A stretch of DNA of 64,000 nt, from contig NZ_AUDH01000018.1 in assembly GCF_000425365.1 (NCBI RefSeq), forward strand, positions 1 through 64,000, in the 5' to 3' direction. Both the position numbers and the translations under genes were made by a program. The notes under the pieces are model-generated. The model did no database searches. It was not told where the DNA came from and was given only the letters and a program-made list of their open reading frames with translations. This document shows, in pieces, positions 49,717 to 57,840 of the stretch; positions within the stretch are counted from its first letter, which is position 1, and the number at the start of each line of letters is the position of its first letter. Source of the stretch: Rubritepida flocculans DSM 14296. Its GTDB lineage: Bacteria > Pseudomonadota > Alphaproteobacteria > Acetobacterales > Acetobacteraceae.

Positions 49717-50357
49717 CAGGGCAGCAATCGGGCGATGGTGACCTCGCGCAGCGTGCGGTCCTCCAGTTCGAGCGAGGTCGGCACCGCGTGGCGCGAAAGG
49801 GGCGCAAGGCCCTCGCGCGGCAGATAGGCCCGGCCCGGATCGGCCAGCAGCACCCGCACCCCCGCCGCCGCCATGGCGCGCAGCCAGGGGAGGATGTGCG
49901 CCGTCATCGGCGCCTCGTAGCAGACATCGCCGGCGAGGATCACGTCCCAGCGCGCGGGCTGGCCGACCACGTCCTGGGCGAGCGACTCCACCGCCACCCC
50001 GTTCAGCGCGGCGTTGAGGCGCACCGCCTCCGCCGCGATGGGGTCGATCTCGGCGGCCTCCACCCGCGCCGCCCCGGCCATGGCGGCGGCGATGGCCGCG
50101 ATGCCGCAGCCGGCCGCGAAATCGAGCACGCGGAGGCCGCGCACCGTCTCCGGCGCGTCGAGGAGCGCGCGCGCCAGCGCCTGGCCGCCCGGCCAGGCGA
50201 AGGCCCAGAAGGGCGGCTCCACCCCATGCGCGGCGAGGAAGGCCTCGGTGGCCTGCCAGATGGGCGTGATCTCGGTGGCGAGGTGCAGCGCGATCTCGGG
50301 CACCAGCGGCGCGGCCGCCACCGTGGTCTGCGCGCGGATGAAGTCGCGCGCCGTCAC
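49716..50357 (-). CDS. ETF-beta lysine methyltransferase-like protein (METTL20 type)
   Basis: 213 aa SAM-dependent methyltransferase. FWAFAWPGGQALARALLDAP is the signature start shared with bacterial ETF-beta lysine methyltransferases; motif I is VLDFAAGCGIAAIAAAMAGA, with VEAAEIDPIAAEAVRLNAAL and the post-II motif VILAGDVCYEAPM. These enzymes modify the electron-transfer flavoprotein beta subunit in Agrobacterium and humans; a ribosomal L11-type substrate cannot be ruled out. The GTG start at 50357 overlaps the ubiA stop (GTGA). Confidence 0.75.
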   Translation of the reverse strand: MTARDFIRAQTTVAAAPLVPEIALHLATEITPIWQATEAFLAAHGVEPPFWAFAWPGGQALARALLDAPETVRGLRVLDFAAGCGIAAIAAAMAGAARVEAAEIDPIAAEAVRLNAALNGVAVESLAQDVVGQPARWDVILAGDVCYEAPMTAHILPWLRAMAAAGVRVLLADPGRAYLPREGLAPLSRHAVPTSLELEDRTLREVTIARLLP

Positions 50358-51283
50358 ATCCGCCCGAGCAGGATGGCGAGGGCGACGGCGAGCCCCACCT
50401 CGCGGTTCGCCTTGAACAGCACCAGGCAATGCGCGGGGTCGCGGATGTCGAGCGCCGCGACCTGCCGCGCCAGCAGCGCCGCCGGCAGCAGCAGCGCCGC
50501 GAAGTAGGGCACGGCGAGCCCCGCGAGCCAGCCCGCGAGCCCGAGCAGCGCGAGCGTCATCGCATAGCAGGCGGCGAGGAAGGGGCGCGTGCGCTCGCCG
50601 AAGCGCAGCGCGGTGGAGCGGATGCCGACCAGCGCGTCGTCCTCGCGGTCCTGGTGCGCGTAGATCGTGTCGTAGCCGAGGATCCAGAAGATGGCGGCGG
50701 CGTAGAGCGGCAGCGCCCAGAGCGGCAGCGTGCCGGTGGCCGCCGCCGGCCCCATCAGCGCGCCCCAGCCGAAGGTGAAGCCGAGCACGAGCTGCGGATA
50801 ATCCGTCACGCGCTTCGCGAGCGGATAGAGCACCACCGGCAGCAGCGAGAGCACGCCGAGCCAGATCGCCGCTGCGCGAAGCTGCAGCAGGATCGTCAGC
50901 CCGATGACGCAGAGCGCCGCGAGGAAGGCCACCGCCTGGCGCGGCGAGACCGCGCCCGAGGCGAGCGGCCGGCCGCGCGTGCGCTCCACGCGCCTGTCCA
51001 GGTCGCGGTCCCACAGGTCGTTCACCACGCAGCCCGCGCCGCGCATCACGAAGGCGCCGAGGAAGAAGAGCAGCGTCAGCCACGCGCCCTCCGCCCACGA
51101 GGCGGCGCCGAGCGCGATGCCCCAGAGCCCGGGCAGGAAGAGCAGCCAGGCGCCGATGGGCCGGTCGGCGCGCATCAGCAGCGCATAGGGCCGCCAGGCG
51201 GCGGGCAGCCGCGCGACCCACCCCCCGCTGCGGATGTCGGTGTAGCCTTGCACGGCGGCAGTCAGCACGGCACAGGGGCGCAT
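50354..51283 (-). CDS. ubiA: 4-hydroxybenzoate polyprenyltransferase
   Basis: UbiA prenyltransferase for ubiquinone synthesis, with about eight membrane segments. The first Asp-rich motif is VVNDLWDRDLDRRVERTRGR and the second is LGYDTIYAHQDREDDALVG. TDIRSGGWVARLPAAWRPYA is conserved in alphaproteobacterial UbiA. The 5' end is uncertain: ATG 51283 or 51289 would overlap the rsmE start on the other strand, while GTGs at 51268 and 51250 begin nearer the conserved TDIRSGGW. Confidence 0.93.
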   Translation of the reverse strand: MRPCAVLTAAVQGYTDIRSGGWVARLPAAWRPYALLMRADRPIGAWLLFLPGLWGIALGAASWAEGAWLTLLFFLGAFVMRGAGCVVNDLWDRDLDRRVERTRGRPLASGAVSPRQAVAFLAALCVIGLTILLQLRAAAIWLGVLSLLPVVLYPLAKRVTDYPQLVLGFTFGWGALMGPAAATGTLPLWALPLYAAAIFWILGYDTIYAHQDREDDALVGIRSTALRFGERTRPFLAACYAMTLALLGLAGWLAGLAVPYFAALLLPAALLARQVAALDIRDPAHCLVLFKANREVGLAVALAILLGRM

Positions 51284-52046
51284 GTCCATCCCGCGGATTC
51301 ACGTGGCCGGCGCGCTGGCGGAAGGGGCGGAGGTCGCGCTCACGCCCGCGCAGGCGCATCACCTGGGCGTGGTGCTGCGCCGCACACCTGGCGCCGCGCT
51401 GCTGGCCTTCAACGCGCGCGAGGGCGAGTTCGACGCCACCCTCGCCGTCCTGCGCAAGGAGCGCGGCGCGCTGCGAATCGGGGCGCGCCGCCGCGCCCCC
51501 GCGCCGGAGGCGGAGATTCGCGTCCTGATCGCGGCGCTGAAGCGCGAGGCGATGGACTGGGCGGTGGAGAAGGCCACCGAGCTCGGCGCCACGCGCATCC
51601 TGCCCGTGCTGACGCGCCGCTGCGTGAGCGAGCGGGCGAATGTCGAGCGCCTCTCGGCCATCGCCCGCGCCGCGGCCGAGCAGTGCGAGCGCCTCTCCGT
51701 GCCGGAGGTGGAGGAGGCGCGCCCGCTGCACGCGCGGCTCGATGGCTGGGACGGCGCGCCGCTCATCGTCGCCGCCGAGCGGCGGGAGGCGCCGCCCCTG
51801 CATGACAGGCTCGCGACGCTCGATGCGCCCTGCGGCTTCCTGGTCGGCCCCGAGGGCGGCTTCGACCCGGCCGAGCTTGACGATCTGGCCCGGCGCCCCT
51901 TTGTATCGCTTGCCTCGCTGGGCCCGCGCATCCTGCGCGCGGAGACGGCGCTGGTGGCGGGCCTCGCGGCGATCATGCTCTCGCTCGACGCCCGATGCCG
52001 AGTTCAGGAACGAAAGCGACCCGATGTCCAATCCCGGCCAGGCTGA
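51282..52046 (+). CDS. rsmE: 16S rRNA (uracil(1498)-N(3))-methyltransferase
   Basis: 254 aa SPOUT-family methyltransferase. The N-terminal PUA-like part has LTPAQAHHLGVVLRRTPG; the catalytic knot has KREAMDWAVEKATELGATRI, LTRRCVSERANVERLSAIAR, FLVGPEGGFDPAELDDLA and LGPRILRAETALVAGLAAI. It is the first gene of rsmE-gshA-coaBC-dut-moeB-dsrE, overlapping gshA by 23 bp. Confidence 0.93.
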   Translation: MSIPRIHVAGALAEGAEVALTPAQAHHLGVVLRRTPGAALLAFNAREGEFDATLAVLRKERGALRIGARRRAPAPEAEIRVLIAALKREAMDWAVEKATELGATRILPVLTRRCVSERANVERLSAIARAAAEQCERLSVPEVEEARPLHARLDGWDGAPLIVAAERREAPPLHDRLATLDAPCGFLVGPEGGFDPAELDDLARRPFVSLASLGPRILRAETALVAGLAAIMLSLDARCRVQERKRPDVQSRPG

Positions 52047-53367
52047 TCCGACGCCGATCACCTCCGCGCGTCAGCTCGCCGAGTGGTTCGCCTCGGGCGC
52101 GAAGCCGCGCGCGCGCTGGCGCATCGGCACCGAGCACGAGAAGTTCGGCTTCCGGCGCGACACTCTGGCCCCGCCCGGCTACGAGGAGCGCGGCATCCGC
52201 GCCGTTCTCGAAGGCATCATGGCCAAGGGCTGGGATCCGATCGAGGACCAGGGAAGGCTCATCGGCCTGACGCGCGGCGCGGCCTCGGTGAGCCTGGAGC
52301 CGGGCGGGCAGCTCGAGCTCTCCGGCGCGGCGCTCGCCAACCTGCACGAGACGCGCATCGAGCTCGCCGCGCATCTGCGCGACGTGCACGAGGTGGCGGC
52401 GCCGCTCGGCCTCGGCTTCGCGGGGATGGGCTTCCACCCGCTCGTCGCGCGCGAGGCGATGCCCTGGATGCCCAAGTCGCGCTACGCGATCATGCGGCGC
52501 TACATGCCGCTGAAGGGCGCGCTCGGCCTCGACATGATGCTGCGCACCGCCACCGTGCAGGTGAACCTCGACTTCGCGGACGAGGCGGACATGGTGGAGA
52601 AGCTGCGCGTCTCGCTCGCGCTGCAGCCGCTCGCCACCGCGCTCTTCGCCTGCTCGCCCTTCCTGGAGGGGCGGCCCTCGGGCTTCCTCTCGCTGCGCGG
52701 CCGCGTCTGGACCGACACGGACCCCGACCGCACCGGCATCCCCGCCTGCGTCTTCGAGGAGGGATTCGGCTTCGAGCGCTTCGCCGAGTTCGTGCTCGAC
52801 GTGCCCATGTATTTCGTCGCGCGCGAGGGCAGGCTGCTCGACGTGGCGGGCGCGAGCTTCCGCGACTTCATCGCCGGGCGCGTGCCCGCGCTGGCCGGCA
52901 TCCCCGCCACCATGGGCGATGTGCAGGACCACGTGACCACCGTGTTCACCGATGTGCGCCTGAAGCGCTATCTGGAGATGCGCGGGGCGGATGCGGGCAG
53001 CGCGCCCATGCTGCTCGCCCAGCCCGCCTTCTGGGTGGGGCTGCTCTACGACGACGCGGCGCAGAAGGCCGCGCGCGCGCTGACCCGCGGCTGGACGCTG
53101 GAGGAGATCCGTCAGCTTCGCCTCGATGCGCCGCGCGAGGGGCTCGCCGCGCGCATCGCCGGCCGGAGCCTGCAGGAGGTGGCGCGCGACGCGCTGGCCA
53201 TCGCGCGCGACGGGCTCACGGCGCGCGGGCTGGGGGAGGAGGCCTATCTCGCCCCGCTCGACGAGATCGCGCTGAGCGGCAAGACCCAGGCGGAGCGCCT
53301 GCTCCAGCTCTACCATGGCCCCTGGGGCGGCGACGCGCGCGCCGCCCTGCCCTTCGCGGAGCTCTAG
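52024..53367 (+). CDS. gshA: Glutamate-cysteine ligase, plant/alphaproteobacterial type
   Basis: 447 aa; ligates glutamate and cysteine in the first step of glutathione synthesis. WRIGTEHEKFGFRRDTLAPP, VSLEPGGQLELSGAALANLH, MPKSRYAIMRRYMPLKGALG and TVQVNLDFADEADMVEKLRV match this class; FIAGRVPALAGIPATMGDVQ is also conserved. I start at the ATG 52024 (MSNPGQADPTPITS), inside the rsmE tail. The overlap indicates coupling. gshB is not here. Confidence 0.93.
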   Translation: MSNPGQADPTPITSARQLAEWFASGAKPRARWRIGTEHEKFGFRRDTLAPPGYEERGIRAVLEGIMAKGWDPIEDQGRLIGLTRGAASVSLEPGGQLELSGAALANLHETRIELAAHLRDVHEVAAPLGLGFAGMGFHPLVAREAMPWMPKSRYAIMRRYMPLKGALGLDMMLRTATVQVNLDFADEADMVEKLRVSLALQPLATALFACSPFLEGRPSGFLSLRGRVWTDTDPDRTGIPACVFEEGFGFERFAEFVLDVPMYFVAREGRLLDVAGASFRDFIAGRVPALAGIPATMGDVQDHVTTVFTDVRLKRYLEMRGADAGSAPMLLAQPAFWVGLLYDDAAQKAARALTRGWTLEEIRQLRLDAPREGLAARIAGRSLQEVARDALAIARDGLTARGLGEEAYLAPLDEIALSGKTQAERLLQLYHGPWGGDARAALPFAEL

Positions 53368-54552
53368 ATGCTGCGCGGCCGGCGCATCCTGCTGATCGTC
53401 TCGGGCAGCGTGGCGGCCTACAAGGTGCTGATCCTCGCCCGGCTGCTGCGCGCCGAGGGCGCGGAGCTGCGCGCGGTGCTCACGGCCGGGGGCGCGCGCT
53501 TCGTCACGAAGGAATCCCTCGCCGCCATCACCGGCGCGGCGGTGCAGGACGATCTCTGGGCCGCGGAGGCGGAGATCGGCCACATCCGCCTCGCGCGCTG
53601 GGCGGAGGCGGTGGTGGTCGCGCCCGCCTCGGCCAATCGCCTCGCGCAGATGGCGCAGGGGCTGGCGGATGATCTCGCGGGCTGCGTGCTGCTCGCCACC
53701 CGCGCGCCGGTGCTGGTCGCGCCCGCGATGAACCCCGCCATGTGGGAGCATCCGGCCACCCGCGCCAACATCGCGCTGCTCGCCGCGCGGGGCGTGCGCG
53801 TCGCGGGCCCCGATGACGGGCCGATGGCCGAGCCGGAGAGCGGGCCGGGGCGGCTCGTGGAGCCCGAGGCGCTGCGCGCGGCCATCGCCGCGCTCTTCGC
53901 CCCGCGCGGGCTTCTCGCGGGGCGGCACGCGCTCGTCACCAGCGGGCCCACGCAGGAGCCGATCGACCCCGTGCGCTACATCGCCAACCGCTCCAGCGGG
54001 CGGCAGGGCCACGCCATCGCCGCCGCCCTGGCGGCGGAGGGCGCGCGCGTCACCCTCGTCACCGGCCCTGTCGCCATTCCCGATCCGCCCGGCGTCTCGG
54101 TGGTGCGCGTAACCACGGCGCGCGAGATGCTCGCCGCCTGCGAGGCCGCGCTGCCGGCCGAGATCGCCGTCTGCGCCGCCGCCGTGGCGGACTGGCGCGT
54201 GGCCGAGGAGGCCGGGCAGAAGCTCAAGAAGACGCCGGGCGCCGCCGCGCCCACCCTCGCCATGGCGCTGAACCCGGACATCCTCGCCACGCTCTCGCGC
54301 CATGCGCGGCGGCCTCGCCTCGTCATCGGCTTCGCCGCGGAGACCGAGCACGTGCTGGAGCACGCGCGCGAGAAGCTGGAGCGCAAGGGCTGCGACTGGA
54401 TCGTGGCGAACGACGTCTCGGGCGATGTGATGGGCGGGGAGGAGAACGCGGTGCATCTCGTCACGCGCCAGGGCGTGGAGCAGTGGCCGCGCATGCCGAA
54501 GGCGCGCGTGGCCGAGCAGCTCGTCGCGCGCATCGCGGCCTTCGCGCCATGA
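53368..54552 (+). CDS. coaBC: Bifunctional phosphopantothenoylcysteine decarboxylase/synthetase
   Basis: 394 aa enzyme of coenzyme A synthesis. CoaC half: [40 protein letters not shown] with active-site region [20 protein letters not shown]. CoaB half: [59 protein letters not shown] and [18 protein letters not shown]. The ATG follows the gshA stop with no spacer (TAGATG). Confidence 0.94.
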   Translation: MLRGRRILLIVSGSVAAYKVLILARLLRAEGAELRAVLTAGGARFVTKESLAAITGAAVQDDLWAAEAEIGHIRLARWAEAVVVAPASANRLAQMAQGLADDLAGCVLLATRAPVLVAPAMNPAMWEHPATRANIALLAARGVRVAGPDDGPMAEPESGPGRLVEPEALRAAIAALFAPRGLLAGRHALVTSGPTQEPIDPVRYIANRSSGRQGHAIAAALAAEGARVTLVTGPVAIPDPPGVSVVRVTTAREMLAACEAALPAEIAVCAAAVADWRVAEEAGQKLKKTPGAAAPTLAMALNPDILATLSRHARRPRLVIGFAAETEHVLEHAREKLERKGCDWIVANDVSGDVMGGEENAVHLVTRQGVEQWPRMPKARVAEQLVARIAAFAP

Positions 54553-54989
54553 TCCGCGTGCTCGTCCAGCGCCTGCCGCATGCGGAGGGGCTGCCGCTGC
54601 CGGCCTACGCCACCGAGGGCGCGGCGGGGATGGACCTCCTCGCCGCGCGCGAGGTGGTGATCCCGCCCGGCGGGCGCGCGCTGGTGCCGACGGGCCTCTG
54701 CATCGCGCTGCCCGCGGGGTACGAGATGCAGGTGCGCCCGCGCTCCGGCCTCGCGCTGCGGCATGGCGTGACGGTGCTGAACGCGCCGGGCACGGTGGAT
54801 TCCGACTACCGCGGCGAGGTGGGGGTGATCCTGCTCAACACGGGCGCCGAGCCCTTCCGCGCGGCGCGCGGCGAGCGCATCGCCCAGGCCGTCTTCGCCC
54901 CCGTCACCCGCGCGGCGTGGGAGGAGGTGGTGGTGCTGCCCGAAACGCGGCGCGGCGCGGGCGGCTTCGGCTCGACCGGGCGGCGCTGA
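54549..54989 (+). CDS. dut: Deoxyuridine 5'-triphosphate nucleotidohydrolase (dUTPase)
   Basis: 146 aa trimeric dUTPase. The five motifs are present: [58 protein letters not shown] and [11 protein letters not shown] (P-loop-like C-terminus). coaBC-dut is a common alpha/gammaproteobacterial pair; here they overlap by 4 bases (ATGA). The start is the overlapping ATG at 54549. Confidence 0.96.
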   Translation: MIRVLVQRLPHAEGLPLPAYATEGAAGMDLLAAREVVIPPGGRALVPTGLCIALPAGYEMQVRPRSGLALRHGVTVLNAPGTVDSDYRGEVGVILLNTGAEPFRAARGERIAQAVFAPVTRAAWEEVVVLPETRRGAGGFGSTGRR

Positions 54990-55006
54990 AGCCCCATATC
55001 CCGCCC

Positions 55007-55834
55007 ATGGACCTCGACTTCACCGAGAGCGACATCCAGCGCTACTCGCGCCACATCCTGCTGAAGGAGGTGGGCGCGACCGGCCAGGCCAGGCTGCGCG
55101 CCGCGCGGGTGCTGATCGTGGGCGCGGGCGGGCTCGGCTCGCCGCTCGCGCTCTATCTCGCGGCGGCGGGGGTGGGGACGCTCGGCCTCGTGGACCATGA
55201 CGCGCTGGAACTGTCGAACCTGCAGCGCCAGGTGGCGCACAGCACGGCGCGCATCGGCATGAACAAGGCGGAATCCGCGGCCGAGGCGCTGCGCGCGCTG
55301 AACCCGGAGGTGCGCCTCGAACTCCATCCGCGCCGGATGGACGCCGCGGCGGCGATGGAGCTCATCCCGCGCTACGATGTGGTGTGCGACGGCACGGACA
55401 ATTTCCCGACGCGCTTCCTTCTGGGCGATGCCTGCCACCTGCTCGGCCGCCCGCTGGTCAGCGCGGCGGTGCTGCGCTTCGAGGGGCAGCTCTCGGTGTT
55501 CCGCGCGCATGAGGGGGCGCCGCACCCGTGCCACCGCTGCCTGAACCCCGAGATGCCGCCCGAAGGGCTGGTGCCCACCTGCGCCCAGGCCGGGGTGCTG
55601 GGCGCCGTGGTGGGGGTGATGGGCACGCTGCAGGCGACGGAGGTGCTGAAGCTCATCCTCGGCATCGGCGAGGGCATGTCCGGCCGGCTGCTGCTGTGGG
55701 ACGCGCTGGACATGCGCTTCCGCATCGTGAAGCTGCGGCGCGACCCCGCCTGCGCCCTGTGCGGCGAGCGCGCGACCATCCGCGACCTCTCCGCGCATGC
55801 GGGCGCCTCCCCGCTGGTCTGCGCCGCGCCGTGA
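55007..55834 (+). CDS. moeB: ThiF/MoeB-family adenylyltransferase
   Basis: 275 aa E1-like enzyme that adenylates the C-terminus of MoaD/ThiS-type sulfur carriers. IQRYSRHILLKEVGATGQAR, LIVGAGGLGSPLALYLAAAG, LSNLQRQVAHSTARIGMNKA and VCDGTDNFPTRFLLGDACHL are all typical. The zinc cysteines are PCHRCL and PACALCGE; the conserved Cys lies in PTCAQAGVLGAVVGVMGTLQ. No rhodanese domain is fused. It overlaps the DsrE-like gene (GTGA), suggesting sulfur transfer linked to the latter. Confidence 0.9.
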   Translation: MDLDFTESDIQRYSRHILLKEVGATGQARLRAARVLIVGAGGLGSPLALYLAAAGVGTLGLVDHDALELSNLQRQVAHSTARIGMNKAESAAEALRALNPEVRLELHPRRMDAAAAMELIPRYDVVCDGTDNFPTRFLLGDACHLLGRPLVSAAVLRFEGQLSVFRAHEGAPHPCHRCLNPEMPPEGLVPTCAQAGVLGAVVGVMGTLQATEVLKLILGIGEGMSGRLLLWDALDMRFRIVKLRRDPACALCGERATIRDLSAHAGASPLVCAAP

Positions 55835-56202
55835 GCGCGCTCGGCGTGCTGCTGATCTCGGGCGGGCATGAGCGCGCGCATTATGCGCTGATGACGGCGG
55901 CGGCGGCGGCGGCGATCGGGCGGCGCGTGACGCTCTTCGCCACCAATGCGGGCTGCCGCCTCTTCCTCGAGCCGACGCCGCTGCGCGAGGACCCGCGCGA
56001 GGCCGCGCTGCGCGCGGCGGGCGTGGCCACCCTGGCGGAGCTTTCGGAGGCGGCGGCCGCGCTCGGCGTGCGGCGCATCGCCTGCGAGGCGGGGCTGCGC
56101 GTCGAGGGGCTTTCGGCCGCCGCGCTGGCGCCGGGGGTGGAGGTGGCGGGCCTCGTCACCTTCCTCGCCGCAACGGGCGAGGGGCCGGTGGTGACGCTCT
56201 GA
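55831..56202 (+). CDS. DsrE-fold protein coupled to moeB
   Basis: 123 aa from a GTG start overlapping the moeB TGA. LGVLLISGGHERAHYALMTA, AAAAIGRRVTLFATNAGCRL and EVAGLVTFLAATGEGPVVTL resemble DsrE/DsrF/YchN sulfur-relay proteins, although the conserved cysteines are not clearly placed (Cys in NAGCRLF and IACEAG). Role inferred as sulfur handling together with the MoeB-like enzyme. Family assignment moderate. Confidence 0.65.
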   Translation: MSALGVLLISGGHERAHYALMTAAAAAAIGRRVTLFATNAGCRLFLEPTPLREDPREAALRAAGVATLAELSEAAAALGVRRIACEAGLRVEGLSAAALAPGVEVAGLVTFLAATGEGPVVTL

Positions 56203-56225
56203 GACTGGCGACGAGACCCCCACCC

Positions 56226-56828
56226 CTATCCGACGGGCCGCGCCATGGCGGCGGTGAAACTCATGGCGAAGCGCACCGGCTCGCGCGGGGTCTGGTCGCG
56301 GCCGGGCGCCTGGTCGATGCGCGCGCCGATCACATGCGGGCCGTCGGCGCCCAGCGCCTCGGCCAGCAGCGCGTCGAACTCCGCCTCGTCCGCGGCCCAA
56401 TGCGCCTTCGCGATGCCGCTGGCGCGCGCGATGGCGATGAAGTCCGTCCCCGCGCGCGCGGCGGGCGTGCCCTGGCCGCCGGTGATCTGGTAGCTGCCAT
56501 TGTCCCACAGCACCAGGATGAGGTTGCGCGGCGCGCGCGCTGCGATGGTGGAGAGGCAGCCGAGCTGCATCAGCAGCGAACCATCGCCTTCCAGCGCCAG
56601 CACGCGCCGCTGCGGCTGGGCAAGCGCCACGCCGAGCGCGATGGGCGCGGCGAGGCCCATGCTGCCCAGCATGTAGAAGTTCTCCTCGCGGTGGCCGGCG
56701 CCCCAGAGATCCCAGTTGGAGTTGCCGATGCCGCCGATGATCGCCTCGCCGCGCGTGCAGCGGCCCACGATGCGCCGCGTCAGCGCCGCGCGGTTCATCA
56801 CCTGCGTGTTGGGGCGGGTCTCGGTCAT
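56226..56828 (-). CDS. ThDP-dependent decarboxylase, beta (ThDP-binding) subunit
   Basis: 200 aa, equivalent to the C-terminal half of ThDP decarboxylases. The pyrophosphate/Mg motif is LALEGDGSLLMQLGCLSTIA (GDG...) followed by LILVLWDNGSYQITGGQGTP (NN-like end). AIIGGIGNSNWDLWGAGHRE and NFYMLGSMGLAAPIALGVAL resemble sulfopyruvate/phosphonopyruvate decarboxylase beta subunits (ComE/Ppd-like). It overlaps its partner by 4 bases. The substrate cannot be settled here. Confidence 0.8.
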   Translation of the reverse strand: MTETRPNTQVMNRAALTRRIVGRCTRGEAIIGGIGNSNWDLWGAGHREENFYMLGSMGLAAPIALGVALAQPQRRVLALEGDGSLLMQLGCLSTIAARAPRNLILVLWDNGSYQITGGQGTPAARAGTDFIAIARASGIAKAHWAADEAEFDALLAEALGADGPHVIGARIDQAPGRDQTPREPVRFAMSFTAAMARPVG

Positions 56829-57346
56829 TGCGGGCGGGCCGTCAGCAGGGGGGAGAGGATGAGGCAGGCGGGCCAGCGCGTGGCGAAGGCCTGTTTCAGC
56901 GCGCGCTCGGCGATGAAGCCGGCCTCGTCGAGCCGCGTGAGGGTGTGGTGTTCGATGCCCATGCTGTCGAGGATGGGCCGCATGGTGCGGCAGACGATGG
57001 CCTGGCCCGGGTTGAACTCGCCCAGCGTGCCGCGCTCGCTCACCACCGTCACCACCGGGATCTGGAAGGCGCAGGCGAGTGAGGCGAGCGCGTTGGGAAG
57101 GGTGGCGAAGCCCGAGGTCTGCATCAGCGCCGCGCCGCGCATGCCGGCCATCACTCCGCCGGCGACGATGCCCACCGCCTCCTCCTCCCGCGCCACGGGA
57201 AAGGCGGTGAAGAAGGGATCGGCCTCGGCCGCGGCGATCAGCGGCTTGAGCACATTGTCCGGCACATAGGGCAGCAGGCGCAGCTCCTGCGCCTTGAAGG
57301 CCGCGAGCAGGGCGCCGTGCCAGGTGGCTGCGGCGGGCGTGGTCAT
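56825..57346 (-). CDS. ThDP-dependent decarboxylase, alpha (PYR) subunit
   Basis: 173 aa, matching the N-terminal half of ThDP decarboxylases (ComD/sulfopyruvate-type). The catalytic Glu lies in AFPVAREEEAVGIVAGGVMA; ALMQTSGFATLPNALASLAC, IPVVTVVSERGTLGEFNPGQ and MGIEHHTLTRLDEAGFIAER follow as in this subfamily. The gene is first of the two-gene operon. No phosphonate or coenzyme M genes adjoin, so the acid decarboxylated is unknown. Confidence 0.8.
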   Translation of the reverse strand: MTTPAAATWHGALLAAFKAQELRLLPYVPDNVLKPLIAAAEADPFFTAFPVAREEEAVGIVAGGVMAGMRGAALMQTSGFATLPNALASLACAFQIPVVTVVSERGTLGEFNPGQAIVCRTMRPILDSMGIEHHTLTRLDEAGFIAERALKQAFATRWPACLILSPLLTARPQ

Positions 57347-57477
57347 GGAAGGGGGCTCCGCGTCGTTCGATCCGGCGCCGAGCCTACGCCTCGCGCGCGG
57401 CTTGGGAAGCGCCCCCCGATGGACGCGCCCCGCCCTTCGCGCGCAGCATGGCGCGCCCAGGCAAGGAGGAGCCCCCG

Positions 57478-57738
57478 ATGAGCACGCTCGATTCGCGCAT
57501 GCGCCTCGCCGCGCTCGAGGCGGTGGTGGCGCGGCTGCTGCTGGCCGAGGCGCGGCGCGCCCCCGATCCCGCCCTGATGCTGGACGGCTTCGCGGGGCGG
57601 ATGCGCCGGCTGGCGGACTCCATCCCGCTCGATCCCGCGGACGAGGAGGAGGGGCGGATCCAGCTTGCCGCCGCCCTGCTCAACCTTGTCACGCTCGCCA
57701 AGGAACAGCTTCTGGCCGAGCAGTATTCGGGCGAGTAG
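57478..57738 (+). CDS. Hypothetical small helical protein
   Basis: 86 aa with an excellent AAGGAGGA upstream of ATG 57478. The sequence MSTLDSRMRLAALEAVVARL, FAGRMRRLADSIPLDPADEE and LAAALLNLVTLAKEQLLAEQ predicts a soluble helical protein without membrane segments. I do not recognise a family. A palindromic repeat follows. Confidence 0.65.
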   Translation: MSTLDSRMRLAALEAVVARLLLAEARRAPDPALMLDGFAGRMRRLADSIPLDPADEEEGRIQLAAALLNLVTLAKEQLLAEQYSGE

Positions 57739-57746
57739 GAAAGGCC

Positions 57747-57840
57747 AGAGCCGGTTCCGGATGACCGGAAACCGCTCTCGCCGCATCATTCCGAGCGGAT
57801 TCACGCCATGGCTGATTCCAGCGATGGGCGATCCGCTCTA
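57747..57840. repeat. Twin-hairpin intergenic repeat between convergent genes
   Basis: Hairpin A (57747-57778): AGAGCCGGTTCCGG against CCGGAAACCGCTCT. Hairpin B (57793-57838): GAGCGGAT pairs with ATCCGCTC, with an inner CGCCAT-GGCTG/CCAGC-ATGGGCG extension. The block resembles alphaproteobacterial intergenic palindromic repeats. It separates the small protein gene from the GGDEF/EAL gene, whose TAG stop (57840-57838) starts inside hairpin B. Unrelated in sequence to the element at 8121. Confidence 0.75.
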
